Assembly (NCBI RefSeq): GCF_003390935.1
Contig: NZ_QNQZ01000002.1
Coordinates: 124,001 to 188,000 of the forward strand
Direction: 5' to 3'
From: Lewinella sp. IMCC34191
Lineage (GTDB): Bacteria; Bacteroidota; Bacteroidia; Chitinophagales; Saprospiraceae
DNA: 64,000 nt
Under the pieces are notes generated by a model. The model had not been told where the DNA came from. It made no database searches and saw only the letters and a list, made by a program, of their open reading frames with translations. The translations under genes were made by a program, and so were the position numbers. Positions 46,001 to 55,230 of this stretch are shown here, piece by piece (within the stretch, counting starts at the first letter, position 1; every line of letters begins with the position of its first letter).

Positions 46001-46073
46001 GGTTTGAGGCTTGGGGTCGGTAAGATAGCCGCTCCCGGCTAACCTTTTCCGGGCTGCGGGTTTATACTATTCT

Positions 46074-46898
46074 ATGGACATCCGCTTTATCCCCCAGGCC
46101 GACATCGACAAGCAGCTCTACAACAGCTGCGTGCACTTCGCCACCAACGGTAGTCTCTACGGCTACGACTGGTACCTCAACGCCACCGCCAAGGAGTGGG
46201 ACCTGCTCGTGGAAGGCGATAACTACGTCAGTGCCATGCCGCTGCCCAAACGCCGCAACTGGCTGGGCCGCACCTACCTCACCCAGCCGGATCTCGTGCC
46301 GGACCTGGCCGTCTACAGCGTCAAGCCCCTCAGTCCGAAGCGCATCCAGGCATTCTGGGACGCCATCCCCGAGGAGTTCCGCGGTGGGGAACTGACCGTC
46401 GAACCCGCCTCGGTCCCGAAGGACAGCGGCCGCTTTACCGTCACCCAGGCCGTAGGGGACGCCCTCTTCCTGAATGAGGAATACGAGAGCATCACCGATA
46501 CCTTCCCCCCCGCGTACTACTCGCGCATGGCGCGCAGCGAGGCGGCCGACCTCCTACCGGCACCGGTGATCAAGCCGGAGGCCTTCGCCGATTTTTGGCA
46601 TAAGGTGAACGGCGAAAGCAGCGAGAACGAGTGGAAGTACCACGCCATGCAGCGCATCATGTACCAGATTCTGCACCGCAGCTGGGGAAACGCGGCCGGT
46701 ATCCAGACGCGGGACGGTGAGTTACTGGCGGTTTCCTTCAATGCGTACAGCCACGGCCGCATCTTCCCCCTGTTCCGGGCGGAGAGCGAGGCGGGCACCC
46801 GCGCCGGCGCCATGACGCTCCTCTACGACACCCTCCTGCGGAGCCACGCCGGGCGCAACCTGAAGATCGAGCGCTTTGCGGAGTTGACTACCCCTTAA
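46074..46898 (+). CDS. Conserved Bacteroidota protein of unknown function, possibly GNAT/FemAB-like
   Basis: 274 residues, cytoplasmic. The N-terminus (MDIRFIPQADIDKQLYNSCV, then NGSLYGYDWYLN) and the order of strands resemble conserved Bacteroidota proteins related to FemAB/GNAT acyltransferases: LLAVSFNAYSHGRIFPLFRAES and GAMTLLYDTLLRSHAGRNLK could be the acyl-CoA or aminoacyl-binding core. There is no direct evidence for the reaction. It converges on the hybrid two-component regulator gene with 8 bp between stops. Confidence 0.68.
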   Translation: MDIRFIPQADIDKQLYNSCVHFATNGSLYGYDWYLNATAKEWDLLVEGDNYVSAMPLPKRRNWLGRTYLTQPDLVPDLAVYSVKPLSPKRIQAFWDAIPEEFRGGELTVEPASVPKDSGRFTVTQAVGDALFLNEEYESITDTFPPAYYSRMARSEAADLLPAPVIKPEAFADFWHKVNGESSENEWKYHAMQRIMYQILHRSWGNAAGIQTRDGELLAVSFNAYSHGRIFPLFRAESEAGTRAGAMTLLYDTLLRSHAGRNLKIERFAELTTP

Positions 46899-46906
46899 CC
46901 GACTAT

Positions 46907-49900
46907 CTAGTCCTGCCCGGTCTCCTGGCAGCCATAGACCGACGGATTGCATCCGTGCTCCTTGGCGAAGCTGGAACTGAAATATTTCACGTCGCGGTAA
47001 CCCACCTGCGCCGCGACTTCCGCCACGAGAAATTCCCCGGTAGCCAGCAGCTGGGCGGCCCGCTTCATCCGCAGCAGCTTCATGAAATTATTGGGAGTGT
47101 GGCCGGTAATGGCCTTCATTTTGGTGAAGAGCAGGGCCCGGCTGACGGCGAGGTCGCGGGCCAGGTCATCGACTTTGTAGTCGGTATCGTCCATGCGGGC
47201 GGTGACGGCATCGATGGCCCGTTCCAGAAAATCGGCGTCGGCTGACGTTACCTGTACCTCGGCGGGCTCCAGGCGGAGGGTACGTCCCGTGCGGTCGCGG
47301 GCGCTGCGGATGGATACGAGCAGATTTTGGACGCGCAGTTGCAGTTCGCGTGGACTGAAGGGCTTGGTCACGTAGTCGTTGGCGCCGATCTCGAGGCCCT
47401 CCAGTTTCTGCAGGTCGCTGGATTTAGCGGTCAGCAGGATGATAGGGATGTGGCTGGTCTGAATATCCTGTTTGAGCGCGGCGCAGAGGGCGATGCCGTC
47501 CATTTCCGGCATCATGACGTCGCTGATCACCAGATCGGGATGGTCCGCCCGCGCCCGTTCCAATCCTTCTCTTCCATTGACGGCAGTGACGAGACGGTAG
47601 TCTTCCACGAGCACCGACTCGATGTAGTCACGGATCTCCTCGTTGTCTTCTACGATAAGCAGCAGCGGCGGCTTCTCATCGGCGTCCTTACCGGCGGCCA
47701 GGCGTTCCCGCAGTTCCGTTATTTCCCGCGGCACTTCGGCCTCCCCGGCATCGGTGATAGCTGACGACCAGGAAGCAAGCGGCGGCCGCAGGGGAAGCCA
47801 AAGACGGAAAGTGCTTCCCCGGCCCGGGGTACTTTCTACGGTGATCTCCCCGCCGTGCATTTCCACGTATTCCCTGGCGACGGCGAGACCAATCCCGGTC
47901 CCTTCGCGGCTGGTGAGGGACTGCCGCTCGAAGAAGCGCGCGAAGATCTTTTCGTGCAGGTCTTGCGGAATGCCCTCTCCGTCGTCACTTACCTCGATGA
48001 ACATTTTGGTCCCTTCCCGCCGCAGGCGAAGGGTAATCTGGCCACCCTCCCCGGTGAATTTAAAGGCATTGGCCAGTAGATTGTACATCACTTTTTCCAG
48101 CTTATCCCGGTCGAAGCTCATCGGATACCGTTCCTGGTCGGACACAAAGCGAAGCTGCTTCTGACTCGTGGCGGCGTAGGCCTGGAAGGCGGCCACGATA
48201 TCCTGGCAGAAGGCGACCATATCGTAGCCCTCCAGGTGGAGGGTATCTCGCTGCCCGTTCAGCTTCCGAAAACTGAGCAGTTCGTTCACCAGCCGAAGCA
48301 GTCTGCGGGAGTTGTTCTCAACGGTGAGCAGTCGCTTGGCCGTATCGCCCCTGACTTCGCCGTTGCGCCGTACGGACTCCAGGGGACCGAGCATCAGGGT
48401 GAGCGGGGTACGCAGCTCGTGGGTGATGTTGGTAAAGAAGCGGAGCTTAGCCTGGTGGATGGCCTCCTGCTGCTGCTTGGTCAGTTCCTCCTGGCGCAGC
48501 CGGTGCTGCAGGTAAGCATGGCGCATGATCGCGGCCAGCAGGAATCCGCCAAGCAACGCGTAGGCCAGATACGCGTACCAGCTCCGCCAGGGCGGCGGAA
48601 GAACGGTGATGTCCAGCGAGCGTTCCACGAACCGGTCGTGCTGTCCGTCTCCGAACACCCGTACGCGGAAGCGATAATCGCCGGCATTCTGCAGGGTATA
48701 ACTGACGGTGGTGCGTCCCTGCCCGTCGATCCAGTTCTCGTCCAGCCCTTCCAGTCGGTAGGCAAAGCGGTAGTGGTCGGCGGCAAGGAAATCCAAAGGA
48801 GCGAAAGACAGGCTGAAATTCGCGTTGTCGTAGGGTAAGGTCAGCTCTTCCGTGTGATCGATGCTCTGCTTCAGCAATCCGCCTTCGGGATCGATGCGGA
48901 CCTCCTGATTGGCGACCTGCAATTTGGTAAAGACGACCGGGGGCAAATCAACGTCGAGGTAAAGGTTGTCGGGGTTGAACACGGTCAGCCCCTCGGTCCC
49001 ACCGAAAAAGAGGTCGCCGGAGCGGCTGGCGTGGGCGGCATTGATGCGGTATTCCTGCTCCTTCAGGTTGTAGGGGGTATCCGACGTACGCAGGTGGCCG
49101 GTCACGGAATCCTGACCGGCCACGCCCAGGCTGCCGCTTACCCAGAGCAGTCCGTTCGTATCGCGGAGAATGCTGTAGATCGTACTGCCGGAAAGCGGCC
49201 CGCCCTCGCGGTAGGCTTCACTCCTGTTCCGGGCCGGATCGATGAGAAACAGGCCTTGCCCGTACGTCCCGGCCCAGATGTGCCCCTCACGATCCTCCCC
49301 GAGGGCGTAGACTACCTGGTCCGGCAGGAACTGACTGATCCGCAGCTTACCTTCCGGTCGGGCCGTGATCCGGCTGACGCCCTCCTGGGTCGCTACCCAC
49401 ACATTGCCGTCGCGGTCCTCGAAGATGGATCGACACTGGTCGGAAACCAGCCGGTTGCCGGACGCCGCCCGCTCGGTCAGCGTACGACTGGCACCCGTTC
49501 GCAAATCAAGCAGTGTTAACCCTATCCCGTAATTGGCGATCCACAGCGTATCGTTGCGCAGCATCAGGTCATAGACGTTCGTGAGCTGTCCGCGAATGCT
49601 GTCCGGTGCAAGCGACCATTCGCGGACGACCTCGCGCCGCGTGATGTCCAGGTAGACCAGGCGCCCCTGGTAAGTACCGATCCACAGCCGGTTTCCGTCG
49701 AGTAATAAGCTCTTGATGTTATTGCTTTCCAGCCCGTGTCCGGTATCCACGGGCCCCAGCGTATCGGCGCGGCGGTCGTAATAGTTGAGGCCTCCCCCTT
49801 CCGTTCCCACCCACAGGTCACCGTTCGGTGCCTCGGCAAAGGCACTTACGACATCGGCGTTGAGCCCGGTCCGTTGCCGCGAGTAATGGCGCACCCCTTC

Positions 49901-50911
49901 CAGCTGACGGTCGTAGTAGGCCACGCCCCCGAAGTAACTCCCCATCCAGAGCGTACCGCGACGATCCGTAAAGAGGGAGTGGATCGAATGATTGCGCAAA
50001 TTGCTCAGCCGGTTCTCCCGGTCGTAATTTTCGAAGCGATACTTTCCCGGTTCCAGGCGGTTCAGCCCCACGAAGGTGCCCGCCCACAAACTACCGTCCT
50101 GCCCCCATTCGATTGCGCGAACGTTGTTATCGGTCAGGGCTCCCGGTGCCCCGTCAGCAAGGTACGGGGTGACTTCACCGGTTCGCAGATTTAGTCGGTG
50201 CAAACCACTGTACCGGGTTGCTACCCACAGGAATCCCCCCGGTTCGGGGAGCAGGTCCTGCACGTACAGCTCCTCACCGTCGCGGTTACTTTCCACCGAC
50301 ATGCGCTCCAGCCGACCGGTAGAACCTTCACTGGATAACCGTAGGCGGAATAGACCCCGTGAGGTTCCGACGTAGTATTGTCCCGAGTCGTCCTGCGCCA
50401 TCACCCGATAGGACTGATCGGGCAGTTCCTGCAGTCGTACGAACCGGTCAGTGCGGTCCTCATATCGGTAGAGGGCCTGTTCGGTGCCGACCCAAAGTAT
50501 GTTCCGGTCGTCGCGGTAGATGAACTGGACGAACGTGTCCCCTAATTCGGAGTCGGATCCGTAGACTACGAAATCATCCGTTTTCTGGCGGTAGCGACAC
50601 AGGCCCCGGGTCGTGCCAACCCATAAGCCATCCGTTGGGTCATCGTAGTAGAGGGTATGAATATCATTGAAGATCAGGCTGTGGGGGTCATCCGCCTGCG
50701 CCCGGTACACCCGGAACTCGGCCCCGTCGTAGCGGTTCAGGCCGTCTCGCGTACCAAACCACATAAAGCCCTTGCCATCCTGGGCGATACCGATGACGGA
50801 ATTCTGAGACAGGCCGTCTTTACGCTGCAGTTCCCGGAAAGGGAAACGTTCCTGCGCGCCGGCGCCGGCAAAAATAAAAAGCAGCCAGGCTGTTAGTATG
50901 GCTCGGAACAT
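46907..50911 (-). CDS. Hybrid two-component system regulator (HTCS) of polysaccharide-utilisation type
   Basis: 1334 residues from the ATG at 50911, which gives a signal sequence (MFRAILTAWLLFIFAGAGAQ); the open frame goes on to 50992 without signal character. Domains in order: two-component propeller repeats (about 25-680, e.g. GKGFMWFGTRDGLNRYDG, GLWVGTTRGLCRY), Y_Y_Y domain (about 700-765), membrane segment (about 775), HisKA with H831 (THELRTPLTLMLGPLE), HATPase (about 940-1050), receiver with D1131 (LVISDVMMPEMDG) and an AraC-type HTH (about 1230-1330, MKLLRMKRAAQLLATGE). It probably senses a released oligosaccharide in the periplasm and activates the locus to its right. An exact copy of the 17-bp motif lies 100 bp upstream. 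Confidence 0.95.
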   Translation of the reverse strand: MFRAILTAWLLFIFAGAGAQERFPFRELQRKDGLSQNSVIGIAQDGKGFMWFGTRDGLNRYDGAEFRVYRAQADDPHSLIFNDIHTLYYDDPTDGLWVGTTRGLCRYRQKTDDFVVYGSDSELGDTFVQFIYRDDRNILWVGTEQALYRYEDRTDRFVRLQELPDQSYRVMAQDDSGQYYVGTSRGLFRLRLSSEGSTGRLERMSVESNRDGEELYVQDLLPEPGGFLWVATRYSGLHRLNLRTGEVTPYLADGAPGALTDNNVRAIEWGQDGSLWAGTFVGLNRLEPGKYRFENYDRENRLSNLRNHSIHSLFTDRRGTLWMGSYFGGVAYYDRQLEGVRHYSRQRTGLNADVVSAFAEAPNGDLWVGTEGGGLNYYDRRADTLGPVDTGHGLESNNIKSLLLDGNRLWIGTYQGRLVYLDITRREVVREWSLAPDSIRGQLTNVYDLMLRNDTLWIANYGIGLTLLDLRTGASRTLTERAASGNRLVSDQCRSIFEDRDGNVWVATQEGVSRITARPEGKLRISQFLPDQVVYALGEDREGHIWAGTYGQGLFLIDPARNRSEAYREGGPLSGSTIYSILRDTNGLLWVSGSLGVAGQDSVTGHLRTSDTPYNLKEQEYRINAAHASRSGDLFFGGTEGLTVFNPDNLYLDVDLPPVVFTKLQVANQEVRIDPEGGLLKQSIDHTEELTLPYDNANFSLSFAPLDFLAADHYRFAYRLEGLDENWIDGQGRTTVSYTLQNAGDYRFRVRVFGDGQHDRFVERSLDITVLPPPWRSWYAYLAYALLGGFLLAAIMRHAYLQHRLRQEELTKQQQEAIHQAKLRFFTNITHELRTPLTLMLGPLESVRRNGEVRGDTAKRLLTVENNSRRLLRLVNELLSFRKLNGQRDTLHLEGYDMVAFCQDIVAAFQAYAATSQKQLRFVSDQERYPMSFDRDKLEKVMYNLLANAFKFTGEGGQITLRLRREGTKMFIEVSDDGEGIPQDLHEKIFARFFERQSLTSREGTGIGLAVAREYVEMHGGEITVESTPGRGSTFRLWLPLRPPLASWSSAITDAGEAEVPREITELRERLAAGKDADEKPPLLLIVEDNEEIRDYIESVLVEDYRLVTAVNGREGLERARADHPDLVISDVMMPEMDGIALCAALKQDIQTSHIPIILLTAKSSDLQKLEGLEIGANDYVTKPFSPRELQLRVQNLLVSIRSARDRTGRTLRLEPAEVQVTSADADFLERAIDAVTARMDDTDYKVDDLARDLAVSRALLFTKMKAITGHTPNNFMKLLRMKRAAQLLATGEFLVAEVAAQVGYRDVKYFSSSFAKEHGCNPSVYGCQETGQD

Positions 50912-51010
50912 AAAGCTTGCATGCGACTTTGATCGGGCGACTCCAAATCCGTCCGCCTCTTCCAAGGTAGCCAAATTTGCCGCGCCAACCAATCCTGTTC
51001 GCTTTTACTT

Positions 51011-51027
51011 GCGGCGGAGCGCAGGTA
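51011..51027 (-). repeat. Recurrent 17-bp motif, intergenic copy
   Basis: The minus strand reads TACCTGCGCTCCGCCGC exactly, 100 bp before the HTCS start and in its orientation, between the HTCS and the GH2 gene. Confidence 0.7.
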
Positions 51028-51054
51028 ACGGACACTTCCCCGACACGCGCCTTT

Positions 51055-53481
51055 CTACCGGCTGTCCGAATCGGATGTAATGACTAGGTAGCTTCCCTTG
51101 AAATCCTGGTTGCGCGCCTCCACCACGGTGCGCCCCTCCCCGGGCCGCAATTCGATGGCCGCCCGCCCGTTGGCCATGCCGATCACCTGACTGCGGGTGG
51201 GCGTGCCGTAATTAACGAGCAGTTCTCCGGCTCCGTCGGCGGAGAAATACAGGTGGTCTTCATAGTCCAGTACCCGCTGCCCTTCCGCGTCGCGCATCAC
51301 CGCCTCGACCAGGATATTTCCGTTCGGCAGGGCACGGTGCGTCAGCTCCACGTGGTCCGCGCCGCCGAACTTCTGGTAGGTATAGTGGACGGCAAGGTCA
51401 TCGGTCGCCACTTCCGCCTCGTTGCGGTATCCCCTGCTGACAAGGGCATTTTCGCCCTCGGTAAAGGATACGTCCCAGACCAGTCCGGCGGCGGGAAACT
51501 CCCCTGGCGTACGGGTGCGCATGCCCAGCGAGGTGCCATTGTGAAATAGTTCCACCCGATCGCAGTTGCTGAAGACGCTCACCTGCCGGGCCTTCCCCTC
51601 CGGGCCATTACGTTCGGTCCAGGTGTGCGACTCGATGTAGGTAAAGGGGTCCTCGGCCCAGTAACTCTTGAAGACATAGTAAGCATCCTTCGGCTCGCCC
51701 GCCCGGTCGACCAGGCCCTTCTGGTTGAGGTACGGGATGGGGTTCTCCGGGCGGAGCGGCGTCCCGAAATCCTTGAAAGCCCACTGCGCATTGCCGGGAA
51801 ACCAGTCGAGAGTTTCCGATACGGAGAGGTGCCAGTCGAACAGGTCCACGATGTAGTTTTCCGTCCAGTCACCGGAGGAAGCGATGTTCTCCACGTTGAC
51901 CTGATTTACCGCTTCCGCCCATTCGTCGGGGTTGACCAAACCGTCTCCGGTGATCGGCGTCTCCGTGTGGCGACCTACGTGGCTGGATCCGCCGTATTCC
52001 ATATGGAGGAAGCGGGGGTAAAGCGGTCGCTGCATCTCCAGCGTCGGTCCGTAATTTTTGTACACGCCGGCGTACCAGCCCGACCAGATGGAGGGGGAGA
52101 AAACATCCACCAGGTCGGCCCCGGCGTAGTACTTCCGGATGGCCGTCAGCCGACCGGGGTCCAGCTCGTGCGCGATGCTATTCAGGCGGGTCAGGAATAA
52201 ATTCATGGCCGAGGTATCGTCTCCACCCGGGAAGTCCGGCAGCCAGTAGATCTCGTTACCCAGCGACCAGAAGAAGACGCTCGGGTGATTGTAGTTCTGT
52301 GCGATCTGTTCGCGCAGCAGCCGCTCGGTATTGGCTTCCCATTCCTCGCCCCCCTTACCGCCGCGACACCAGGGCAACTCGTCCCAGACGATAATGCCCA
52401 GTTCGTCGCAGGCCTCGTAGACGGACGGATCCTGCGGGTAATGGCCGAGGCGTAGGAAGTTTACGCCCATTTCCTTCATTAGCTCGATATCCCGGCGGTG
52501 CAGACTGTCGGGCAAAGCACCTCCGTAGCCGGCGTGCTCCTCGTGGCGGTGGGTGCCGCGCAGCAAAAGTCTTTCACCGTTCAGGTAGAAGGGGCCGTTC
52601 GCTTCGAAGCGGTACCAGCGATAGCCGATCATTTCTTCCCGCCGGTCGACGACTTCGTCCCCGGTTACCAATTCCACGACCACTCGGTAGCGCCGGGGAG
52701 AGCGGGGCGACCAAAGCTTGGGATTTGCCACGGCGGAAAAAGTGAGGGTGGCGCCGCCGTTCTCGTCCGGGGTAGTACTCCCGGAGGCAACCGTTTCACC
52801 GGTCTCCGGATCGGTTATGCTGCCCCGCAACCTGGAGTTTACGCCCGGGCGGCCGGTCAGGTTAATTTGGGCCCGGGTGAGCGCGCGGTCCGTGCTGACC
52901 TCCGGTGTACGTATGCGCAAGTCACTCACGAAGGTCGTCGGGACTTCCCGCAGCCACACGTCCCTGATGAGGCCCCCGTAGATGAAGAAATCTGATTTTT
53001 GGGAGGGTATCAGGTCGGGGTCGTATCCGTTGTCAACGCGCACGTCCAGTCGGTTTTCGCCGGAGGGGGAAAGATGGTCGGAAATATCCACCTCCCAGCC
53101 CACGTAGCCACCGACGTGACCGCCGATGCGTGCACCGTTGAGATAGACCTCCGCCTTGGTATTTGCCCCCTCGAAGTACAGGAGATAGCGGCGACCCGGT
53201 CGCGGGGTAATCCGTAGCGAACGGGAATACCAGGAAGCATCGCGGCGGTAGCCGGGACTATTGTCCACCGCGTCCCACTGGTTCCACGTATGCGGAACGG
53301 TTACCGACGTAGCCGCGATGCCCGTAAGGGTGGCGGGGTCGTGCGTCGCCGTCTCCCGGTAATCCCACTCGCTCAGCAAGGTGCGGCTACGGAGGCTGTC
53401 GGCGGGCGGGCCGGCGTGAAGACCGGGCCCGATCAGTAAGAAAAGGAGGACCAAAAGTCCGCCGGTGTGCCGGGTAGACAT
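51055..53481 (-). CDS. Glycoside hydrolase family 2 (beta-galactosidase/beta-glucuronidase type)
   Basis: 808 residues with a signal peptide (MSTRHTGGLLVLLFLLIGPGLHAG), so periplasmic or surface. An N-terminal sugar-binding jelly roll (VPHTWNQWDAVD, ANTKAEVYLNGARIGGHVGGY), an Ig-like domain, then the TIM barrel (LRGTHRHEEHAGYG, NFLRLGHYPQDPSVYEACDELGIIVWDELPW). The acid/base is E410 (SLGNEIYW) and the nucleophile is likely E495 (MEYGGSSH). In a locus with uronate lyases, beta-glucuronidase-like activity on unsaturated or plain oligosaccharides is plausible but not provable here. It follows the beta-helix gene after a terminator, so it is probably transcribed separately. Confidence 0.92.
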   Translation of the reverse strand: MSTRHTGGLLVLLFLLIGPGLHAGPPADSLRSRTLLSEWDYRETATHDPATLTGIAATSVTVPHTWNQWDAVDNSPGYRRDASWYSRSLRITPRPGRRYLLYFEGANTKAEVYLNGARIGGHVGGYVGWEVDISDHLSPSGENRLDVRVDNGYDPDLIPSQKSDFFIYGGLIRDVWLREVPTTFVSDLRIRTPEVSTDRALTRAQINLTGRPGVNSRLRGSITDPETGETVASGSTTPDENGGATLTFSAVANPKLWSPRSPRRYRVVVELVTGDEVVDRREEMIGYRWYRFEANGPFYLNGERLLLRGTHRHEEHAGYGGALPDSLHRRDIELMKEMGVNFLRLGHYPQDPSVYEACDELGIIVWDELPWCRGGKGGEEWEANTERLLREQIAQNYNHPSVFFWSLGNEIYWLPDFPGGDDTSAMNLFLTRLNSIAHELDPGRLTAIRKYYAGADLVDVFSPSIWSGWYAGVYKNYGPTLEMQRPLYPRFLHMEYGGSSHVGRHTETPITGDGLVNPDEWAEAVNQVNVENIASSGDWTENYIVDLFDWHLSVSETLDWFPGNAQWAFKDFGTPLRPENPIPYLNQKGLVDRAGEPKDAYYVFKSYWAEDPFTYIESHTWTERNGPEGKARQVSVFSNCDRVELFHNGTSLGMRTRTPGEFPAAGLVWDVSFTEGENALVSRGYRNEAEVATDDLAVHYTYQKFGGADHVELTHRALPNGNILVEAVMRDAEGQRVLDYEDHLYFSADGAGELLVNYGTPTRSQVIGMANGRAAIELRPGEGRTVVEARNQDFKGSYLVITSDSDSR

Positions 53482-53493
53482 AAGCGTTGCGGT

Positions 53494-53532
53494 ATGGAAA
53501 AGGCCGCCGCCTGAAGGATCAAGACGGCGGCC
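53494..53532 (-). terminator. Intrinsic terminator of the TonB receptor/beta-helix operon
   Basis: Minus strand: GGCCGCCGTC pairs with GGCGGCGGCC (one mismatch) around an 11-nt loop, then TTTTCC. It lies about 45 bp after the stop of the gene at 53580. Confidence 0.75.
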
Positions 53533-53579
53533 GTAAAAAGTATAATGGTAATATGAAACTAGTCGGTAGCGTGCGCGAA

Positions 53580-55175
53580 TTACTGCTTCAAGAACTTCAC
53601 GTGCATCCGTCCTTCCGGCGTCCGGAGGTGGGCGATGTACATATTGCTAGGTAGGTCGCTCAGGTCATCCACCACGATTTGCTGCGAACCGGATGGCGCC
53701 TGGCGATTGACGATCTGGCGTAGCAGCAGGCCCCGCACGTCAAAGATTTCCAAGCTCACATCGCCGGGTACGGTAGTCTGGTAGGTCAGTGTCAGCCGAT
53801 CACTGGCCGGGTTGGGGATAGCCTGGAGCCCCAGGCTCTCGTTGTAGGGAGCACGGCGGTTCGATGAGATCAGGGCCCCACAGAACTTGGCAGCACCGAT
53901 GGCAAATCCATCCATACCGGCGGTAGCGGAAACGGCATTCGGGTCGTAGCAGGGATCGAAGCGCCGGAAATCAAACAGGTAGCCCCGGTCGTAGGCGGAG
54001 TTGACGGCGAAGAGACTGTCTTCAACCATGATATTGGTAAGTCCCGTGGCGTTCTGGTCGGTTACCGCTTCCTCCGAGTACTGGATGAGGGGTGCGCGGT
54101 CGGGGACGGCATTCAATTCCAGTACCTCGGTGAAGTAAGCCTCGGAGGTGTCGTTCGTCATCGTGGTGATGAACAGCGGGCTGAAGAGTTCCGGCTTATT
54201 CACCGGCTCAAAATCCTCGTAGTGGGCCAGTACGTCGTCGGTCCAGTGGATGTTGTTATTCAGCATTTCGATGCTGGCACCCGTCACTACCGAATCGAGG
54301 GTGAAGAGGAAGTTCTGTTCATCCTCGAAGTTGATCTGTTCGTCGGCCAGGAAGGGTGCCGAGCCCATGATGGACGGATTCTGGATGAAGTTGTCGTTGA
54401 TAACGGACTCTTTCGTGTTTTTCAGTTGGATGAAGCCGTGGCGGCCGACGTGGTTGAAGACCGTGTTATTCGAAAATTCGAAGTAATTCAGTCCGCGCTG
54501 CCGGAAGCCGATGTAAATCCGGTCCAGAATATTGTGAATGACGTTGTTCTTGATAACGACGGAATCGCCGAAGGTCGCTCGCAGGTCAACTACGCGTCCG
54601 TTCCCCTGGAAAAGCTCATAGTCGCCGAAGTTGCGCAGGATCGAGTTGGTGATGAACACCTTTGCACTGTCTCCTTCCGCGCGAATCGTTCCCTGCCGGC
54701 TCTTTTCGATGATGCAGTTGTTCCAGCTGTAGGTCTGCCCTACGCCCTGTGGCCGGAAGGAAGCCGTTTCGTACATGGCGGCGTTCGGTCCTTCGTCGCC
54801 GAGGATAAGGTAGATGTTGTCCCAGTAGAAACTGCCCGTACCGCGGTAGATCTCGTCCAGGCTGGTTCCCCCGGTCGGATTGGCCCGGTCGGCGATCGGG
54901 CGGCCCAGGGTTTCGGTGTCACCGGTCGCGGCGATGGTGACGTCGAAGTCCCAGCGGTTGGTCTTGGTGAAGTAGTAAAGACCACCGGCTTCGAGGAGGT
55001 AAGTATCGTGTAGCTGTTCACCGGTGGCGGAGGTATCGGCCTCGATGTAGACATCGATGTAGGTAGCCGGGATGCCTCCGACGTCGTCGAGATCGGCCGG
55101 CACCACGACCGACTGAGCCGGAAGTGCGCCCGCCAGAACGAATAGGAAAAAATACAGGGAGTAGCGTTTTTGCAT
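53580..55175 (-). CDS. Parallel beta-helix surface protein with type A T9SS sorting domain
   Basis: 531 residues. Signal peptide MQKRYSLYFFLFVLAGALPAQ. The middle shows right-handed beta-helix turns (WNNCIIEKSRQGTIRAEGDSAKVFITNSILRN, VVIKNNVIHNILDRIYIG, FSNNTVFNHVGRHGFIQLKN) like the DUF4957/DUF5123 proteins found in Bacteroidota polysaccharide loci. The C-terminus (LQAIPNPASDRLTLTYQTT to NMYIAHLRTPEGRMHVKFLKQ) is a type A sorting domain. It may be a surface polysaccharide-binding protein or an unrecognised lyase; beta-helix lyases exist, but no catalytic residues can be assigned. It follows the TonB-dependent receptor after 55 bp, presumably in one operon, in the place where SusD would normally be. 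Confidence 0.83.
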   Translation of the reverse strand: MQKRYSLYFFLFVLAGALPAQSVVVPADLDDVGGIPATYIDVYIEADTSATGEQLHDTYLLEAGGLYYFTKTNRWDFDVTIAATGDTETLGRPIADRANPTGGTSLDEIYRGTGSFYWDNIYLILGDEGPNAAMYETASFRPQGVGQTYSWNNCIIEKSRQGTIRAEGDSAKVFITNSILRNFGDYELFQGNGRVVDLRATFGDSVVIKNNVIHNILDRIYIGFRQRGLNYFEFSNNTVFNHVGRHGFIQLKNTKESVINDNFIQNPSIMGSAPFLADEQINFEDEQNFLFTLDSVVTGASIEMLNNNIHWTDDVLAHYEDFEPVNKPELFSPLFITTMTNDTSEAYFTEVLELNAVPDRAPLIQYSEEAVTDQNATGLTNIMVEDSLFAVNSAYDRGYLFDFRRFDPCYDPNAVSATAGMDGFAIGAAKFCGALISSNRRAPYNESLGLQAIPNPASDRLTLTYQTTVPGDVSLEIFDVRGLLLRQIVNRQAPSGSQQIVVDDLSDLPSNMYIAHLRTPEGRMHVKFLKQ

Positions 55176-55230
55176 GGTCTGAAAGATGAGTTGATGAACG
55201 AGGTTAGCTGCACCGCGGAAATAGTCCGGG

